From positions 124,001-188,000 of the forward strand of contig NZ_JACOGF010000001.1 of the NCBI RefSeq assembly GCF_014284335.1: a stretch of DNA of 64,000 nucleotides, in the 5' to 3' direction. Every line of letters begins with the position of its first letter. Position 1 is the first letter of the stretch. Under the pieces are notes generated by a model. It ran no database searches, had not been told where the DNA came from, and was given only the letters and a program-made list of their open reading frames with translations. Position numbers and translations under genes: made by a program. The stretch comes from Undibacterium hunanense. GTDB lineage: Bacteria; Pseudomonadota; Gammaproteobacteria; Burkholderiales; Burkholderiaceae_D. Below are positions 20,382-29,257 of the stretch, one piece after another.

Positions 20382-21020
20382 ATGAAGACGGATACCGGGA
20401 ATACAGACTCCAGCTTGCTGAGGCAAATGCGCGATGGCGATGTCGCTGCATTTCAACGTCTGTACCAACGGCATCAGGGGCCGATTTATCGCTATGCCCT
20501 GATGCGCTGCGGCCAGAGCGCGCTGGCCGCCGATGTCGTGCAGGATGTATTCATGGGCTTGCTGACCAGATCGTATCGTTATGACGCGGGCCTGGGCAAT
20601 TTGCAGAATTTTTTATTTGGCGTCGCCAGGAACCTGCTGCTGAAACAGGATCAGACCCAGCGCCGCCATCAGCAGTTGCCCGGCCAAGGTCACGGAAATG
20701 AAGACGAAGAAGAAGTATTGATAAGCGAAGCAGCAGAACCCTCAGATGCCATCTTCAGCCAACAATTGACAGAACACGTCAGACAGGCAGTTGCCGTGCT
20801 ACGCCCGCATTATCGTGATGTGATTATTTTGTATGAACTGCAAGAACTGTCGTACGCAGAAATCGCCGTCATTTGCAGCATAGACATAGGCACGGTACGT
20901 TCTCGCCTGTCCAGAGCACGTGCCGCCATCCTGCAATACAGCGAAAGAATGGGATGGCGTACTGAACTGACCATGCACACGAACACAACACAAGCAACAA
21001 TGACAGGAACCGAACAATGA
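20382..21020 (+). CDS. ECF-type RNA polymerase sigma factor
   Basis: 212 residues. Region 2 is FQRLYQRHQGPIYRYALMRCGQSALAADVVQDVFMGLL, and region 4 is LRPHYRDVIILYELQELSYAEIAVICSIDIGTVRSRLSRARAAIL with a typical helix-turn-helix. No ribosome site precedes the ATG at 20382, because a repeat element lies just upstream. The in-frame ATG at 20427, preceded by GAGG, is an alternative start. It overlaps the next gene by 4 bases (ATGA), which is the usual layout of a sigma with its membrane regulator. Confidence 0.92.
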   Translation: MKTDTGNTDSSLLRQMRDGDVAAFQRLYQRHQGPIYRYALMRCGQSALAADVVQDVFMGLLTRSYRYDAGLGNLQNFLFGVARNLLLKQDQTQRRHQQLPGQGHGNEDEEEVLISEAAEPSDAIFSQQLTEHVRQAVAVLRPHYRDVIILYELQELSYAEIAVICSIDIGTVRSRLSRARAAILQYSERMGWRTELTMHTNTTQATMTGTEQ

Positions 21021-21538
21021 CAGCCCCAGAAAACGCCATCAACGATGCAGGCGGCATGGAAACAGCACTAGACACATCACTGGACAGGCAATTCAGCATC
21101 TTGCGTGCAGACCTGCAACAACTGCATACGCCAGCCGCAACCGAACAGATTTTATTGCAAGCCTTTGCAAAACAGCAAGCCAAAGACAAAAAACAGGCTA
21201 GAGCCAGGCGCTGGCGCCCATGGCTGGCTGGCATGCTGACATTGGGTGGCAGCCTTGGCCTGTTCATGATGACGATACTGTTCCCTGCCCATCTACAAGA
21301 CCCGTCAATGCATAACCCAGCCTATAACAACACCGATTTACCGCCCTTCATCGCCCTGGTACCGCTGGAACGCCTGAACAATGAAACACCCCACATGCTG
21401 GAAGCAGAAGTACCCGCAGCCTGGCTCACCAGCCTGGGCATGCCGGTAAGCCCAGAAATGGCAGGCGACCTGGTACAGGCCCAAATGCTGGTAGGCGACG
21501 ATGGCGAACCCCTGGCCATGCGCCTGCTCAAATATTAA
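21017..21538 (+). CDS. Putative one-TM regulator coupled to the ECF sigma factor
   Basis: 173 residues. The cytoplasmic N-terminal half (to about residue 70) contains a helix FSILRADLQQLHTPAATEQILLQAFAKQQ and a basic stretch KKQARARRWRPW. One membrane helix (LAGMLTLGGSLGLFMMTILFP) follows, then a roughly 80-residue external part with no known motif. Position and topology suggest an anti-sigma factor, but I see no zinc-type ZAS motif. Function is inferred from coupling to the sigma gene. Confidence 0.75.
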   Translation: MTAPENAINDAGGMETALDTSLDRQFSILRADLQQLHTPAATEQILLQAFAKQQAKDKKQARARRWRPWLAGMLTLGGSLGLFMMTILFPAHLQDPSMHNPAYNNTDLPPFIALVPLERLNNETPHMLEAEVPAAWLTSLGMPVSPEMAGDLVQAQMLVGDDGEPLAMRLLKY

Positions 21539-21601
21539 AACAGTTTTTCAACACCGACCAAATCAACAGACTTTTCATCTGACCGACAAAAAGGAAGCAA
21601 C

Positions 21602-22834
21602 ATGAACGTCAAATTACACCTCTTTATTCTTTTAAGCTCTACCTGGGCCATGGCACAAGCCAACGTCATCAATGACATTGCAGCACCCGAACCGGCAGAA
21701 GAAAAACAATCCAGCCAGCGCCTGCAAATCGTACAGATGACACCAATGACACCAATGACTCCTGTCACGCCGGTGGCACCCATGAGCCCAATGACGCCGA
21801 TAACCCCCATAGCGCCAATTGCCCCCCTGCCCCCCTTGGCCGCACTGGCAGATCTACCCGATGGCAAACATATCAGCACCATCGTCTCTTCCGCCATGAA
21901 CCAGGCCTTTGTTGGCCTGCAAGGCATGCAATCCATCAAGCCGGTAAAGAATGCGCCGTATAGCGTAGAAATTGTCACAGAAAAAACCCAGACCCTGGCA
22001 GACGGCAACCAGATCAGCAATAAAACCACCAGCCTCAGCTACAGGGATAACGCAGGCCGCACCCGTCAGGAAGTACGCGACAGCAAAGGTACAGTGCAAC
22101 ACATCCTGATCGTGGACCCGGTTGACAATGTACGTTATGTACTCATGCCAGAAAAAAAGACAGCCACCAAAATTCGCATAGGTAAAGACCTTGACGACAA
22201 ACTGGCCAGCGTCAAAGAAAAACTGGAAAAGATGAAACAGGAAGGCAAAACTGTCCAGGTAGAAACCACCCGTAATGGTGACGAAATCACCGTCAAACGA
22301 ATCGAACGCAAAAACGGCGACGATAAAACCGAAGGCAACAAAGAAACGCGTGAACAAGTCCAGGTCAGGGTCATACGTGCTGGTGGTAGCAACAGCGATG
22401 TGCAAATAGCCCATGCAGAAACGCTGCAACTGAATGGAAACTTTACTGACCTGATCAGGATGGGCCCATTACCCATGGCCTTCACCGACAGCCGCTGGAC
22501 AACAAAAGGCAATGCCAAGGACCTGGGCAGCCGCGACATAGACGGCGTACGTGCTGATGGGAAAATGCGTTCCTACCAAATCCCCGCAGGTGAAATCGGC
22601 AATAAAAATGCCATCACCGTCAGCTCAGAAACCTGGTATTCACCAGAACTGCAAATGACCGTCTACGCCAAACAAAGCGACCCCCGCACCGGCGAATGGA
22701 GCTACCGCCTCAACAACCTGAAACGCACCGAACCAGCCGCCAGTCTGTTCAGCATCCCCGAGGGTTATACCGTCAAGGAAACACCAGTTGCGTCGAGGGT
22801 AGTGATAGAGAAACGGGAGGAGAAGAAGCCTTGA
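21602..22834 (+). CDS. Exported protein with Met-Thr-Pro repeat region, unknown function
   Basis: 410 residues with AGGA 7 bases before the ATG. A signal peptide (VKLHLFILLSSTWAMAQA) is followed at about residues 45-82 by a low-complexity run of MTP/ITP/IAP triplets that could be a flexible wall- or membrane-spanning linker. The rest is beta-rich with a charged insert (KEKLEKMKQEGKTVQVETTRNGDEITVKRIERKNGDDKTEGNKE). It is third in the sigma operon, so it may be the target or sensor of the sigma factor. No family recognised. Confidence 0.8.
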   Translation: MNVKLHLFILLSSTWAMAQANVINDIAAPEPAEEKQSSQRLQIVQMTPMTPMTPVTPVAPMSPMTPITPIAPIAPLPPLAALADLPDGKHISTIVSSAMNQAFVGLQGMQSIKPVKNAPYSVEIVTEKTQTLADGNQISNKTTSLSYRDNAGRTRQEVRDSKGTVQHILIVDPVDNVRYVLMPEKKTATKIRIGKDLDDKLASVKEKLEKMKQEGKTVQVETTRNGDEITVKRIERKNGDDKTEGNKETREQVQVRVIRAGGSNSDVQIAHAETLQLNGNFTDLIRMGPLPMAFTDSRWTTKGNAKDLGSRDIDGVRADGKMRSYQIPAGEIGNKNAITVSSETWYSPELQMTVYAKQSDPRTGEWSYRLNNLKRTEPAASLFSIPEGYTVKETPVASRVVIEKREEKKP

Positions 22835-23109
22835 GGGTTAGGCTTGTATGAGATTTTGTCAGGATACTGCCACGGCAGCGCGTGCTGCTCACGCACGCGA
22901 AAATCATAGCTACTCCAGTGCCATTGCTCTGGCAAACTCACCATCCCGGCACGTACTGGATTAAGAACAATGTAGCGCGCCAACTCCAACCGGTGCGCTT
23001 CTTTTTGTATCAGAATCACTTTGTACCTGCCATGGATTAAATGCCCGACTTGTTTGTGACGACGATTAAACGCTGCGTGAGACACCAAAGCTGCGACACA
23101 GGCTTGCAT
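22835..23109 (-). pseudogene. 3' fragment of a REP-associated (RAYT, IS200-like) transposase gene
   Basis: The frame encodes FNRRHKQVGHLIHGRYKVILIQKEAHRLELARYIVLNPVRAGMVSLPEQWHWSSYDF, the C-terminal half of a RAYT Y1 transposase. The N-terminal half with the HUH motif is missing. About 140 bases match the fragment at 24785-24945 almost base for base. The frame runs on past the end of the convergent gene. Confidence 0.85.
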
Positions 23110-23145
23110 CGAGTCGCATGGTCTTCATGAGCGCGTTGCAGATCT

Positions 23146-24618
23146 TTAGTTACCTGCTGCGGTGCCTTCCCTGACAGATTCTGTCCGCCCCCCAATATGC
23201 GTACGCAAAATCAAAATCGATTGGATATCATAACTAAGAGCCCCTCTTTCCGCTTCCTCGATTACCTTTTCCATTAATGAAATACTCAAAGGTGAGAGGA
23301 GACCAGTTTCTTCCTCATTTGGGAAAAGCGAAAGAGCAGCCGCAGTCGCTTTGCGATGCGCCACGAAATCCCGGAGTATTTTTTTTCGACTTCGCTTGAG
23401 CCGGTATTGGGTCGCCCACGATGTCCTTGCATTATTGCGCTTAGTACGAATTGCACGAAGTGCTCGAAGAAAACTAATTCGCAAATGAGCGTGCAAGGTA
23501 TTAGAACTCATATCGCGGTGTATGGCAGAGAGCTTAAACATGGCTGGCGGCCATGCTTCGCACTCCTGTGTGGACATCTGTCCAGCAAAGACTTTCTCTT
23601 GGTAGTTGTTTATTGCTCGCCAAAGATGCATGGAAATTGACGCGTCGACGGCCAGCTTCAATAACTTGTCGACGCCTGCCGTATCACCAGTCTTAATCGC
23701 AATTTCGATGCTTTGATAGTAGGACTCCATTTCCGCCAGATAACCCTTTTCCAATTGATCGGCTTGCTTCAGCCAATTTTCGCGAACAAATTCATTAAAT
23801 TCATCTAAGGCCCTATCAATTTCGGCGGCAGCTCGAAATCCACTGGTAAGTTGCGGCATTATTTCCGCCCGCGTAAAGCCGGCGAGCATTGACGGGCGGC
23901 TACCTCGCATGAACCTGAGAAGACTACCGTCAACAAACGCATTCTCAACCTCCGCCAAAATGCATGGTGCCCTATCAAGGTCATTGGGCGATACCATTGA
24001 TGCTTTCTGTTGTGATTCGAACAAAGGTAGATTCAGTTCTTCAAAATACATTACTACCAACTCAGAACAAAACACACCATGCATATTGGGTGACGAGAGC
24101 GTGCGCTCTGCGAAACGAACAACGCCTTCTGCGATAGTTTCTACTGTTGGATGTAGTTTGGCAGGCTTGATCAATCGGCTTAACTGCGAGTAACTTCGAT
24201 GAAAAGCACGCGCTTCCAATCTTTTACGTGCGGCTTGAAGGCACTCAAGTGACACAGATGCAATATCCGGATGGCGTAGTAGCTTGTATTTTTTTGGTGC
24301 GTTAGGAATGCTATACGCGAGTTCGATATCTCCTTGCCCTGGTCCGCACAAAGTGTGAGCCGACAATATGGTAGAACCAACGCCAAGACCATCAGATTCC
24401 ACAAGTATTGGATATCCCGTATCATTTGGAAGCCAAATAGATGCGTGCGAATACTGCCCATCAGTGATTCTGGCAATCGCAAGGGACTGGGACATACTGC
24501 CGCAAGTCAACAACACGTCACCCGGTTGAATGTTATCGACAATCAGGAATGGTGCCAGCTGTTGTAATACATCCCCATCGATAAAGTTGTCGTTTTCGTT
24601 GTCCACTTCTGAAGTCAC
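23146..24618 (-). CDS. YiiX/YaeF-type permuted papain-like cysteine hydrolase, large
   Basis: 490 residues. The first 220 residues fit permuted NlpC/P60 (YiiX) hydrolases: QPGDVLLTCG, YSHASIWLPN (His58), PILVESDGLGV (Glu74) and VFCSELVVMYFEELNLP (Cys184), then VSPNDL. This gives a plausible Cys-His-Glu site in circularly permuted order. Residues 230-490 are helical and not recognised. No signal peptide or TM segment is seen. Family members cleave amide or thioester bonds in peptides or lipids. Codon use is AT-richer than the flanking chromosome, and the gene sits between two fragments of one transposase type, suggesting acquisition. Confidence 0.75.
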   Translation of the reverse strand: MTSEVDNENDNFIDGDVLQQLAPFLIVDNIQPGDVLLTCGSMSQSLAIARITDGQYSHASIWLPNDTGYPILVESDGLGVGSTILSAHTLCGPGQGDIELAYSIPNAPKKYKLLRHPDIASVSLECLQAARKRLEARAFHRSYSQLSRLIKPAKLHPTVETIAEGVVRFAERTLSSPNMHGVFCSELVVMYFEELNLPLFESQQKASMVSPNDLDRAPCILAEVENAFVDGSLLRFMRGSRPSMLAGFTRAEIMPQLTSGFRAAAEIDRALDEFNEFVRENWLKQADQLEKGYLAEMESYYQSIEIAIKTGDTAGVDKLLKLAVDASISMHLWRAINNYQEKVFAGQMSTQECEAWPPAMFKLSAIHRDMSSNTLHAHLRISFLRALRAIRTKRNNARTSWATQYRLKRSRKKILRDFVAHRKATAAALSLFPNEEETGLLSPLSISLMEKVIEEAERGALSYDIQSILILRTHIGGRTESVREGTAAGN

Positions 24619-24735
24619 CCTGCTTTCCGAAATTTTTTGTATCCTTACATGCGTAGGCGATAAACAGTGCTTGATAGTAATTGGTCAAGCTGAGCCATGT
24701 AAATCTGATTGTAACGGATTCGCTCCAAACTGTTG

Positions 24736-25194
24736 TTACCACAACAGTGATGGCAATTCATGCACCTTCGATGCCGAATGCTGACTAACTCTTTTTAGCA
24801 AACTCACCATCCCGGCACGTACTGGATTAAAAACAATGTAGCGCGCCAACTCCAATCGGTGCGCTTCTTTTTGTATCAGAATCACTTTGTACCTGCCCTG
24901 GATTAAATGCCTGACTTGTTTGTGACGACGATTAAAGCGCTGGGTATACAAGCCGTTGAGCTGGCGCATGCCACGCGACAAATTGCCATCAATGGTTTCC
25001 ACCAGCAGATGATAATGATTGTTCATCTCGCAGTAGGCATGTACCATCCAGTTGAAGCGGTCACATACCTCGGCCAACACCGTCAACCGCTCTTGCCGGT
25101 CGTCATCATCCAAATAGATATCCTCACGCCTGTCCCAACGGGAAGTGAAGTGATACAAAGCACCTGCAAACTCTAATCTTAGTGACCTTACCAT
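24736..25194 (-). pseudogene. REP-associated tyrosine transposase (RAYT), C-terminally truncated
   Basis: 152 codons. The N-terminal part is well preserved (MVRSLRLEFAGALYHFTSRWDRREDIYLDDDDR), with the HUH pair in MNNHYHLLVET. Similarity to the other copy ends after LNPVRAGMVSL, where the frame runs into unrelated codons. The conserved Gly of SRGxRRE is Trp here. Probably inactive. Confidence 0.85.
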
Positions 25195-25534
25195 ACTAGA
25201 AGCAAAGCATGTTCGTTAAGAAATGTATAAAATGTATGACCTGACCCCGGCTTTCTATACGGCGTTAATGATGCTTTTAAGGAGCAACAGCGTTACAGCA
25301 TATGGACAAAATGACTGCTCGGATGTTGCTGCGCCTTCAGTATGAATTTTGCGAAAATTTTAGGCAATTACGCAAAGTCGATTTGTGATTCTGACTGAAA
25401 TTTAAGTGCTTTGATGTTTAGAGCACATCGAAAATCCGCCGCTTCCTGCAAAAATGCAGGTTAGGCGGAATGATATCGATCAATAAAACGTCGAACAAGG
25501 CATTATGACGTTGATCGGAAAACAATAATCAATG
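25195..25534. other. 340-base intergenic stretch with hairpins
   Basis: No gene supported. It contains a GC-rich hairpin at 25435-25469 (TCCGCC..CCTGCA/AAAA/TGCAGG..GGCGGA) and an imperfect dyad at 25475-25519 (CGATCAA...GACGTTGATCG). A relative of the latter occurs at 27336-27365. These may terminate the orphan-gene transcripts coming from the right. Confidence 0.5.
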
Positions 25535-25804
25535 TCAGACCTCGCCTTGATTATTGTACGTGCTCAAATCGGTGATTTGACTGCGCTTTTTAGCGTTAGG
25601 TTTCCATCTAAAGATAGTTGCACGCCAAAAGAAGTATTCAAGCAAAGATGTGACTAGCGCCCAAACAATCATAGGCCACCACATCCATCGGGTAATCGAA
25701 ATATGAACAGCAAAAACGAACCCACACAAAACAGAAATGTGCAGAATAAATTGGACGAATAAATTGTTAAAAATACTTTTAGGCTGAGTGCGAAATTTAA
25801 TCAT
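25535..25804 (-). CDS. Small two-helix membrane protein, orphan
   Basis: 89 residues with two hydrophobic helices (FVQFILHISVLCGFVFAVHISI and MWWPMIVWALVTSLLEYFFW) and basic ends. It is part of a same-strand array of small AT-rich genes downstream of the rhs locus. No family recognised. A membrane immunity protein is possible by position only. Confidence 0.6.
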   Translation of the reverse strand: MIKFRTQPKSIFNNLFVQFILHISVLCGFVFAVHISITRWMWWPMIVWALVTSLLEYFFWRATIFRWKPNAKKRSQITDLSTYNNQGEV

Positions 25805-25847
25805 TTTTTGCAGTCACATAATCTGACTCATGTCGGTATTGAATTCA

Positions 25848-26237
25848 TTATTTAACGCTGTCAGTCAATTTCTTTAACAAGACATCTTTCTGCTCTTGAG
25901 AAGCAGTACTTGTTCTAATACTCTGCAATTCCGCCTGTTTTTCCTTCTCTGACATTGATCGGAATTTAAGCAAATATTCATTTGTCATTACAGACTCACC
26001 ATAAAGCGCTCCTTTGTACAACCAATAATCTGCCATGCCGAATTGATGGCGATCAACGTATCTCTGACGCAAAATTTTTATTGCATCAAAATCCCCATTG
26101 CTTGCACGCACTTCCATGGGATCGACAGGAAGGACAGAAGCGTCATCGCCTGTTTTTCTTCGGACTTGAAAAAGTAGCGAATACAAAAACCAGCAGGTGA
26201 TCAATATTACTAAAATTATCTTAACGATTTTACGCAT
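25848..26237 (-). CDS. Membrane-anchored Sel1-like small protein, putative immunity protein
   Basis: 129 residues from the ATG at 26237, with AGAGG 8 bases upstream. There is one N-terminal anchor (IVKIILVILITCWFLYSLLFQ), then a helical domain with ASNGDFDAIKILRQRY and ADYWLYKGALYGES. The latter matches AEYWALQGALLGDA in the gene at 31934, so the two are paralogues. A short remnant of this gene's 3' end also occurs near 30238. It is probably periplasmic; an immunity role is inferred from the rhs context. Confidence 0.65.
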   Translation of the reverse strand: MRKIVKIILVILITCWFLYSLLFQVRRKTGDDASVLPVDPMEVRASNGDFDAIKILRQRYVDRHQFGMADYWLYKGALYGESVMTNEYLLKFRSMSEKEKQAELQSIRTSTASQEQKDVLLKKLTDSVK

Positions 26238-26342
26238 GAATTTACCTCTTGATACAAACGCCAAAACAAACTCAGTTTCCAGGCTTGGACCAATCAGCTT
26301 TATTAGAATCATCAACTGTAGGTGCCACCGGCCACACATCTA

Positions 26343-26570
26343 TTTATCTGTGGCTTTGGCTGTCAGGCTGTAGGTGACGCTTGCTACATTGCTCCAGTTA
26401 AAACCATATGGAGCGGCAGTGACGATGCTTAATAAGATAGTGCCATTATAGAACTCAACCTTGGCAATACCGCCATCGCTGCCTGCTGCTGTCGCATTCA
26501 ACGATGAAAGTCTCCGGTGCAGTAGTATTCTTGTTGTCAGCGGCCTTGGCTGTGATGCTGTAGCTGCTTA
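26343..26570 (-). pseudogene. rhs remnant: pieces of the two Ig-like domains
   Basis: Nucleotide sequence closely matches 33295-33450 (Ig2) and then jumps to a match of 33545-33590 (Ig1/Ig2 junction), so an internal piece is deleted. No open frame remains. Confidence 0.8.
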
Positions 26571-26588
26571 ATTTTCTACATCAAAAAT

Positions 26589-27119
26589 CTAAATTACAAC
26601 TTCTTTGTAGTCAGCTATTGCAAACTCTGGCTGAAAGTCACCATTGGAAAAAGGCCCAACTACCGATACAGAGCCAGGGGGAATTCCAGCAGCTATAGTC
26701 AATAATTTTCCATTGGAGTCCTTGAATACAATCCCCCCTTCTACATTTACAAGTTCGTCTTCATAAACTAAGCGTGTTATAGAACTTACATAAAACGGTT
26801 CAATATCTTTCTTTTTGAATATTCCTGATTCTTGTCCTTGATCAGAATTTTGAATTCGGTCAATGCGAAGATTCAAACTTCCAATCTCTCGCCAGCCACC
26901 AACCCCTGAGCAAGCCGAGGAAAACTCAATAAAATAATCGTTGCCAAAAAACAGACGAAACAGCCAAACCTCTTTCAAGCTATGTCCATCTGGCATTGCA
27001 TATGCAGTAATCCAAGTTCCCTCAAATGTTTCCTTGATCTGTTCAGAGTTACGTCCTTCGCATTGGAATTTCAAAATCAATTTACCGTCCTCAAGAATAG
27101 GAATAATAAAGGGCTTCAT
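26589..27119 (-). CDS. Orphan protein of 176 residues, unknown
   Basis: Starts MKPFIIPILEDGKLILKFQCEGRNSEQIKETFEGTW and is beta-rich and acidic, with no signal or TM segment. I recognise no family. Its position between rhs remnants suggests an immunity or cargo gene. The 5' end is partly duplicated just upstream (27104-27172). Confidence 0.65.
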   Translation of the reverse strand: MKPFIIPILEDGKLILKFQCEGRNSEQIKETFEGTWITAYAMPDGHSLKEVWLFRLFFGNDYFIEFSSACSGVGGWREIGSLNLRIDRIQNSDQGQESGIFKKKDIEPFYVSSITRLVYEDELVNVEGGIVFKDSNGKLLTIAAGIPPGSVSVVGPFSNGDFQPEFAIADYKEVVI

Positions 27120-27373
27120 GAGATTCAGTTGCGTTTAAGAGTGAAGGGTTTCATGAGGTTTAGTTCCGTTTCCAGGTATATCAATACTTTGGCCGTTTTT
27201 GTTTCGACATCATGTGTGCTACTTATATAGATATATTTACCAACTCCAATTTGCACGCCATCTTTGAATATCCAACCAAGATAGCAGAGTTCATAGAGCA
27301 GAATTATTTACACACTTTTATTTACAGGCCCTATTCGATCAATCGGACGTCAAACAGGGCACTATAAATTTCT
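27120..27373. repeat. Partial duplication of the 5' end of the preceding gene, then AT-rich spacer
   Basis: GGGCTTCATGAGATTCAGTT is repeated with changes as GGGTTTCATGAGGTTTAGTT about 35 bases away. The rest holds no gene. A copy of the GATCAAT..ACGTC..ACAGGGCA motif seen near 25476 lies at 27336-27362. Confidence 0.5.
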
Positions 27374-27658
27374 TTAATTTGAACCCATAGGCAAAACAAA
27401 TGAAGCCGCCGCGATCTCTATAACATCCCCTGACTGCATTTCAATCTGCAATATTTCAATTCCATCTGACTGACGTGTGGGTCCAATTATTTCATTTATG
27501 CTTACGCTTTTCCCCCACTCATCCATCTTCGGAACAAAAAGCCGAGCAACATTCTCAGCGACCAAGTAAACAGTATCAGAAGCGGTGTTGTTAAGGCTAA
27601 GTGTCACACGTGCCTCATTCCAATCAAATCGTAACGATATAAGCGTCCAATCATGCAT
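27374..27658 (-). CDS. Orphan 94-residue beta-rich protein, unknown
   Basis: MHDWTLISLRFDWNEARVTLSLNNTASDTVYLVAENVARLFVPK... The alternating hydrophobic/polar pattern suggests a beta sandwich. It is cytoplasmic by lack of signal. It lies 28 bases after a second orphan on the same strand. Immunity role inferred from position only. Confidence 0.65.
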   Translation of the reverse strand: MHDWTLISLRFDWNEARVTLSLNNTASDTVYLVAENVARLFVPKMDEWGKSVSINEIIGPTRQSDGIEILQIEMQSGDVIEIAAASFVLPMGSN

Positions 27659-27686
27659 AACTATTCCCTTTAATCACGGCGTGGTC

Positions 27687-28058
27687 CTAACCCAAGATAA
27701 ATCCGTGATTCGGCGAAATTAGATCCTCAATTAATAATGATTCTCCATAGAAGGTCGCCTCCAAGAATGCACCCTCTGATGACTCCTTAAATAAAATGAA
27801 GTCTGCACCAATGGAAAGGCTTGGATGAAATGCCTGTACGCTAAACCGAGGTTTCTCAGGTGAAATGCCAAGAAATTCGCAATCAGATATATTGATATAA
27901 AATCCAGCACATCGCCGTATATCCATCGCGTCGGGACTGAACGTTCTGCTCGTAGGCCGTACAGTGCTTACAAGCAAACGCGCGCGGTCAATATCCTTGA
28001 TTTCCTCAAAAATCATTTGCTCAAGTACGCTTCTCTCTAACGAAGTCAAATTGATCAT
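27687..28058 (-). CDS. Orphan 123-residue protein, unknown
   Basis: MINLTSLERSVLEQMIFEEIKDIDRARLLVSTVRPTSRTFSPDAMDIRRCAGFYINI... An N-terminal helix precedes a beta-rich acidic domain. No family recognised. It is likely co-transcribed with the 94-residue orphan. Similar helix-plus-sheet proteins often neighbour polymorphic toxins. Confidence 0.65.
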   Translation of the reverse strand: MINLTSLERSVLEQMIFEEIKDIDRARLLVSTVRPTSRTFSPDAMDIRRCAGFYINISDCEFLGISPEKPRFSVQAFHPSLSIGADFILFKESSEGAFLEATFYGESLLIEDLISPNHGFILG

Positions 28059-28128
28059 GGCATGAATGCTGTTCCAATATCAAAGACGCCACCCAGCACA
28101 GACCTTGTATTCATACTGTCTCAATGGA

Positions 28129-28449
28129 TCAAATTACGTTAATTCCACGTATTAAAAAATGGCATATGAGGAAAAATACAATCCCTATCAATGCACCTAT
28201 TCCTGCCAGGCTATTGTGCAACAACTGCGTCCCCCCATACAAAGCGGCTAATCCCAAAACTCCGAAAATATTGAGAAATGAAATCAGAACTCTCAAGATT
28301 ACATAGCCATACGAATTCATCTTGAATTGCAATTTAGTATCCGCTCTCGTTTTCCACGCTTTATCAAAAAAATAGAGGAAACGAAATTGGTATGCAAAGA
28401 CAAAAGCAAACCAAGCCCCAAATCCTAAAAAAACGATATTCTCTAGCAT
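28129..28449 (-). CDS. Orphan membrane protein, 106 residues
   Basis: Three or four hydrophobic helices: MLENIVFLGFGAWFAFVFAYQFRFLYFF, YVILRVLISFLNIFGVLGLAALYGG and ALIGIVFFLICHFLI. No family recognised. It may be an immunity protein for a membrane-acting toxin, by position only. Confidence 0.65.
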   Translation of the reverse strand: MLENIVFLGFGAWFAFVFAYQFRFLYFFDKAWKTRADTKLQFKMNSYGYVILRVLISFLNIFGVLGLAALYGGTQLLHNSLAGIGALIGIVFFLICHFLIRGINVI

Positions 28450-28535
28450 TACTCAATTTCCTTAAAGCAATTATGGCTTGCATTGACAAGCTGCTGTGAT
28501 GCCTCCGAACTTGGTAACATGCCTCCTCCCACGCC

Positions 28536-29060
28536 TCAGTCGGAGACGTATTGGTTCTCTACTCCGGTCAAGCGATAAAAACGCTCTACTTCGTCGTTTG
28601 GATATCGCGAGAATCGAGCTGTTTGCAAATTTCTACAGCCATCCAATTCAGCAAGGGATATGTCCACTGGGCAAACGCCGAATAGCTCTAAATACTTGAG
28701 CGATGGCATTAAAGCTATCGGCTTAAGTGATTCAACAATTGTACATTTTCCACTTGAATCCCAAGATGGTGATGTGGACAATGAGAGTACCTCAATAAAT
28801 TGAGTACTGGACAACGCATCAAGTTTTGATATCTTCGGCATATGTAAAATTCGCAAATATCTCAATTTTGGCAGTGACACAACTATATCAAGCGAATCAT
28901 CTGGAAATGAGGCAATTACCAATTTTTCTAAATTCTGAAATTCAGCCAAAGGTTGCAAAGTTTGATATTTACAATGCCATATCCTTAAACTAAGAATTTC
29001 CAGTCTATTTTCAATTTTGGGGAATGTTTTAGCATTATCTCTCAGTAAATCTATATGCAT
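28536..29060 (-). CDS. Leucine-rich-repeat-like protein, 174 residues
   Basis: Contains spaced LRR-like units: ENRLEILSLRIWHC, FQNLEKLVIASFPDD, LPKLRYLRILHMPKISKLDAL, MPSLKYLELFGVCP and CRNLQTARFSRYP. There is no signal peptide. LRR proteins of this size occur as immunity proteins next to Rhs/CdiA tips. It lies directly behind the damaged rhs tip at 29258-29863, which fits a toxin-immunity pair whose toxin has decayed. Confidence 0.7.
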   Translation of the reverse strand: MHIDLLRDNAKTFPKIENRLEILSLRIWHCKYQTLQPLAEFQNLEKLVIASFPDDSLDIVVSLPKLRYLRILHMPKISKLDALSSTQFIEVLSLSTSPSWDSSGKCTIVESLKPIALMPSLKYLELFGVCPVDISLAELDGCRNLQTARFSRYPNDEVERFYRLTGVENQYVSD

Positions 29061-29257
29061 TTCTTACCTCATTCAATTAATCAAAATCTTCGTCTGAGAT
29101 TCATGAGTCATTTATTAGCCCACTGTACTGCGTCGTTATATCAAGGGCGACTAGCTGCGATGGAATGAATTTCATTTTGAAAATCTGAATTTTGGTTGAT
29201 GATTGCTTGTTCAATAGCTCTCGCTTAATCCCGTGTAACTGTAGATATCGTAATTTT

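Noticed and set aside
25435..25469. Hairpin with GTTAGGC that looked like an integron attC site beside an array of small same-strand genes
   Set aside because: The left arm lacks the complementary GCCTAAC and no similar site separates the other orphan genes; rhs fragments explain the array better.
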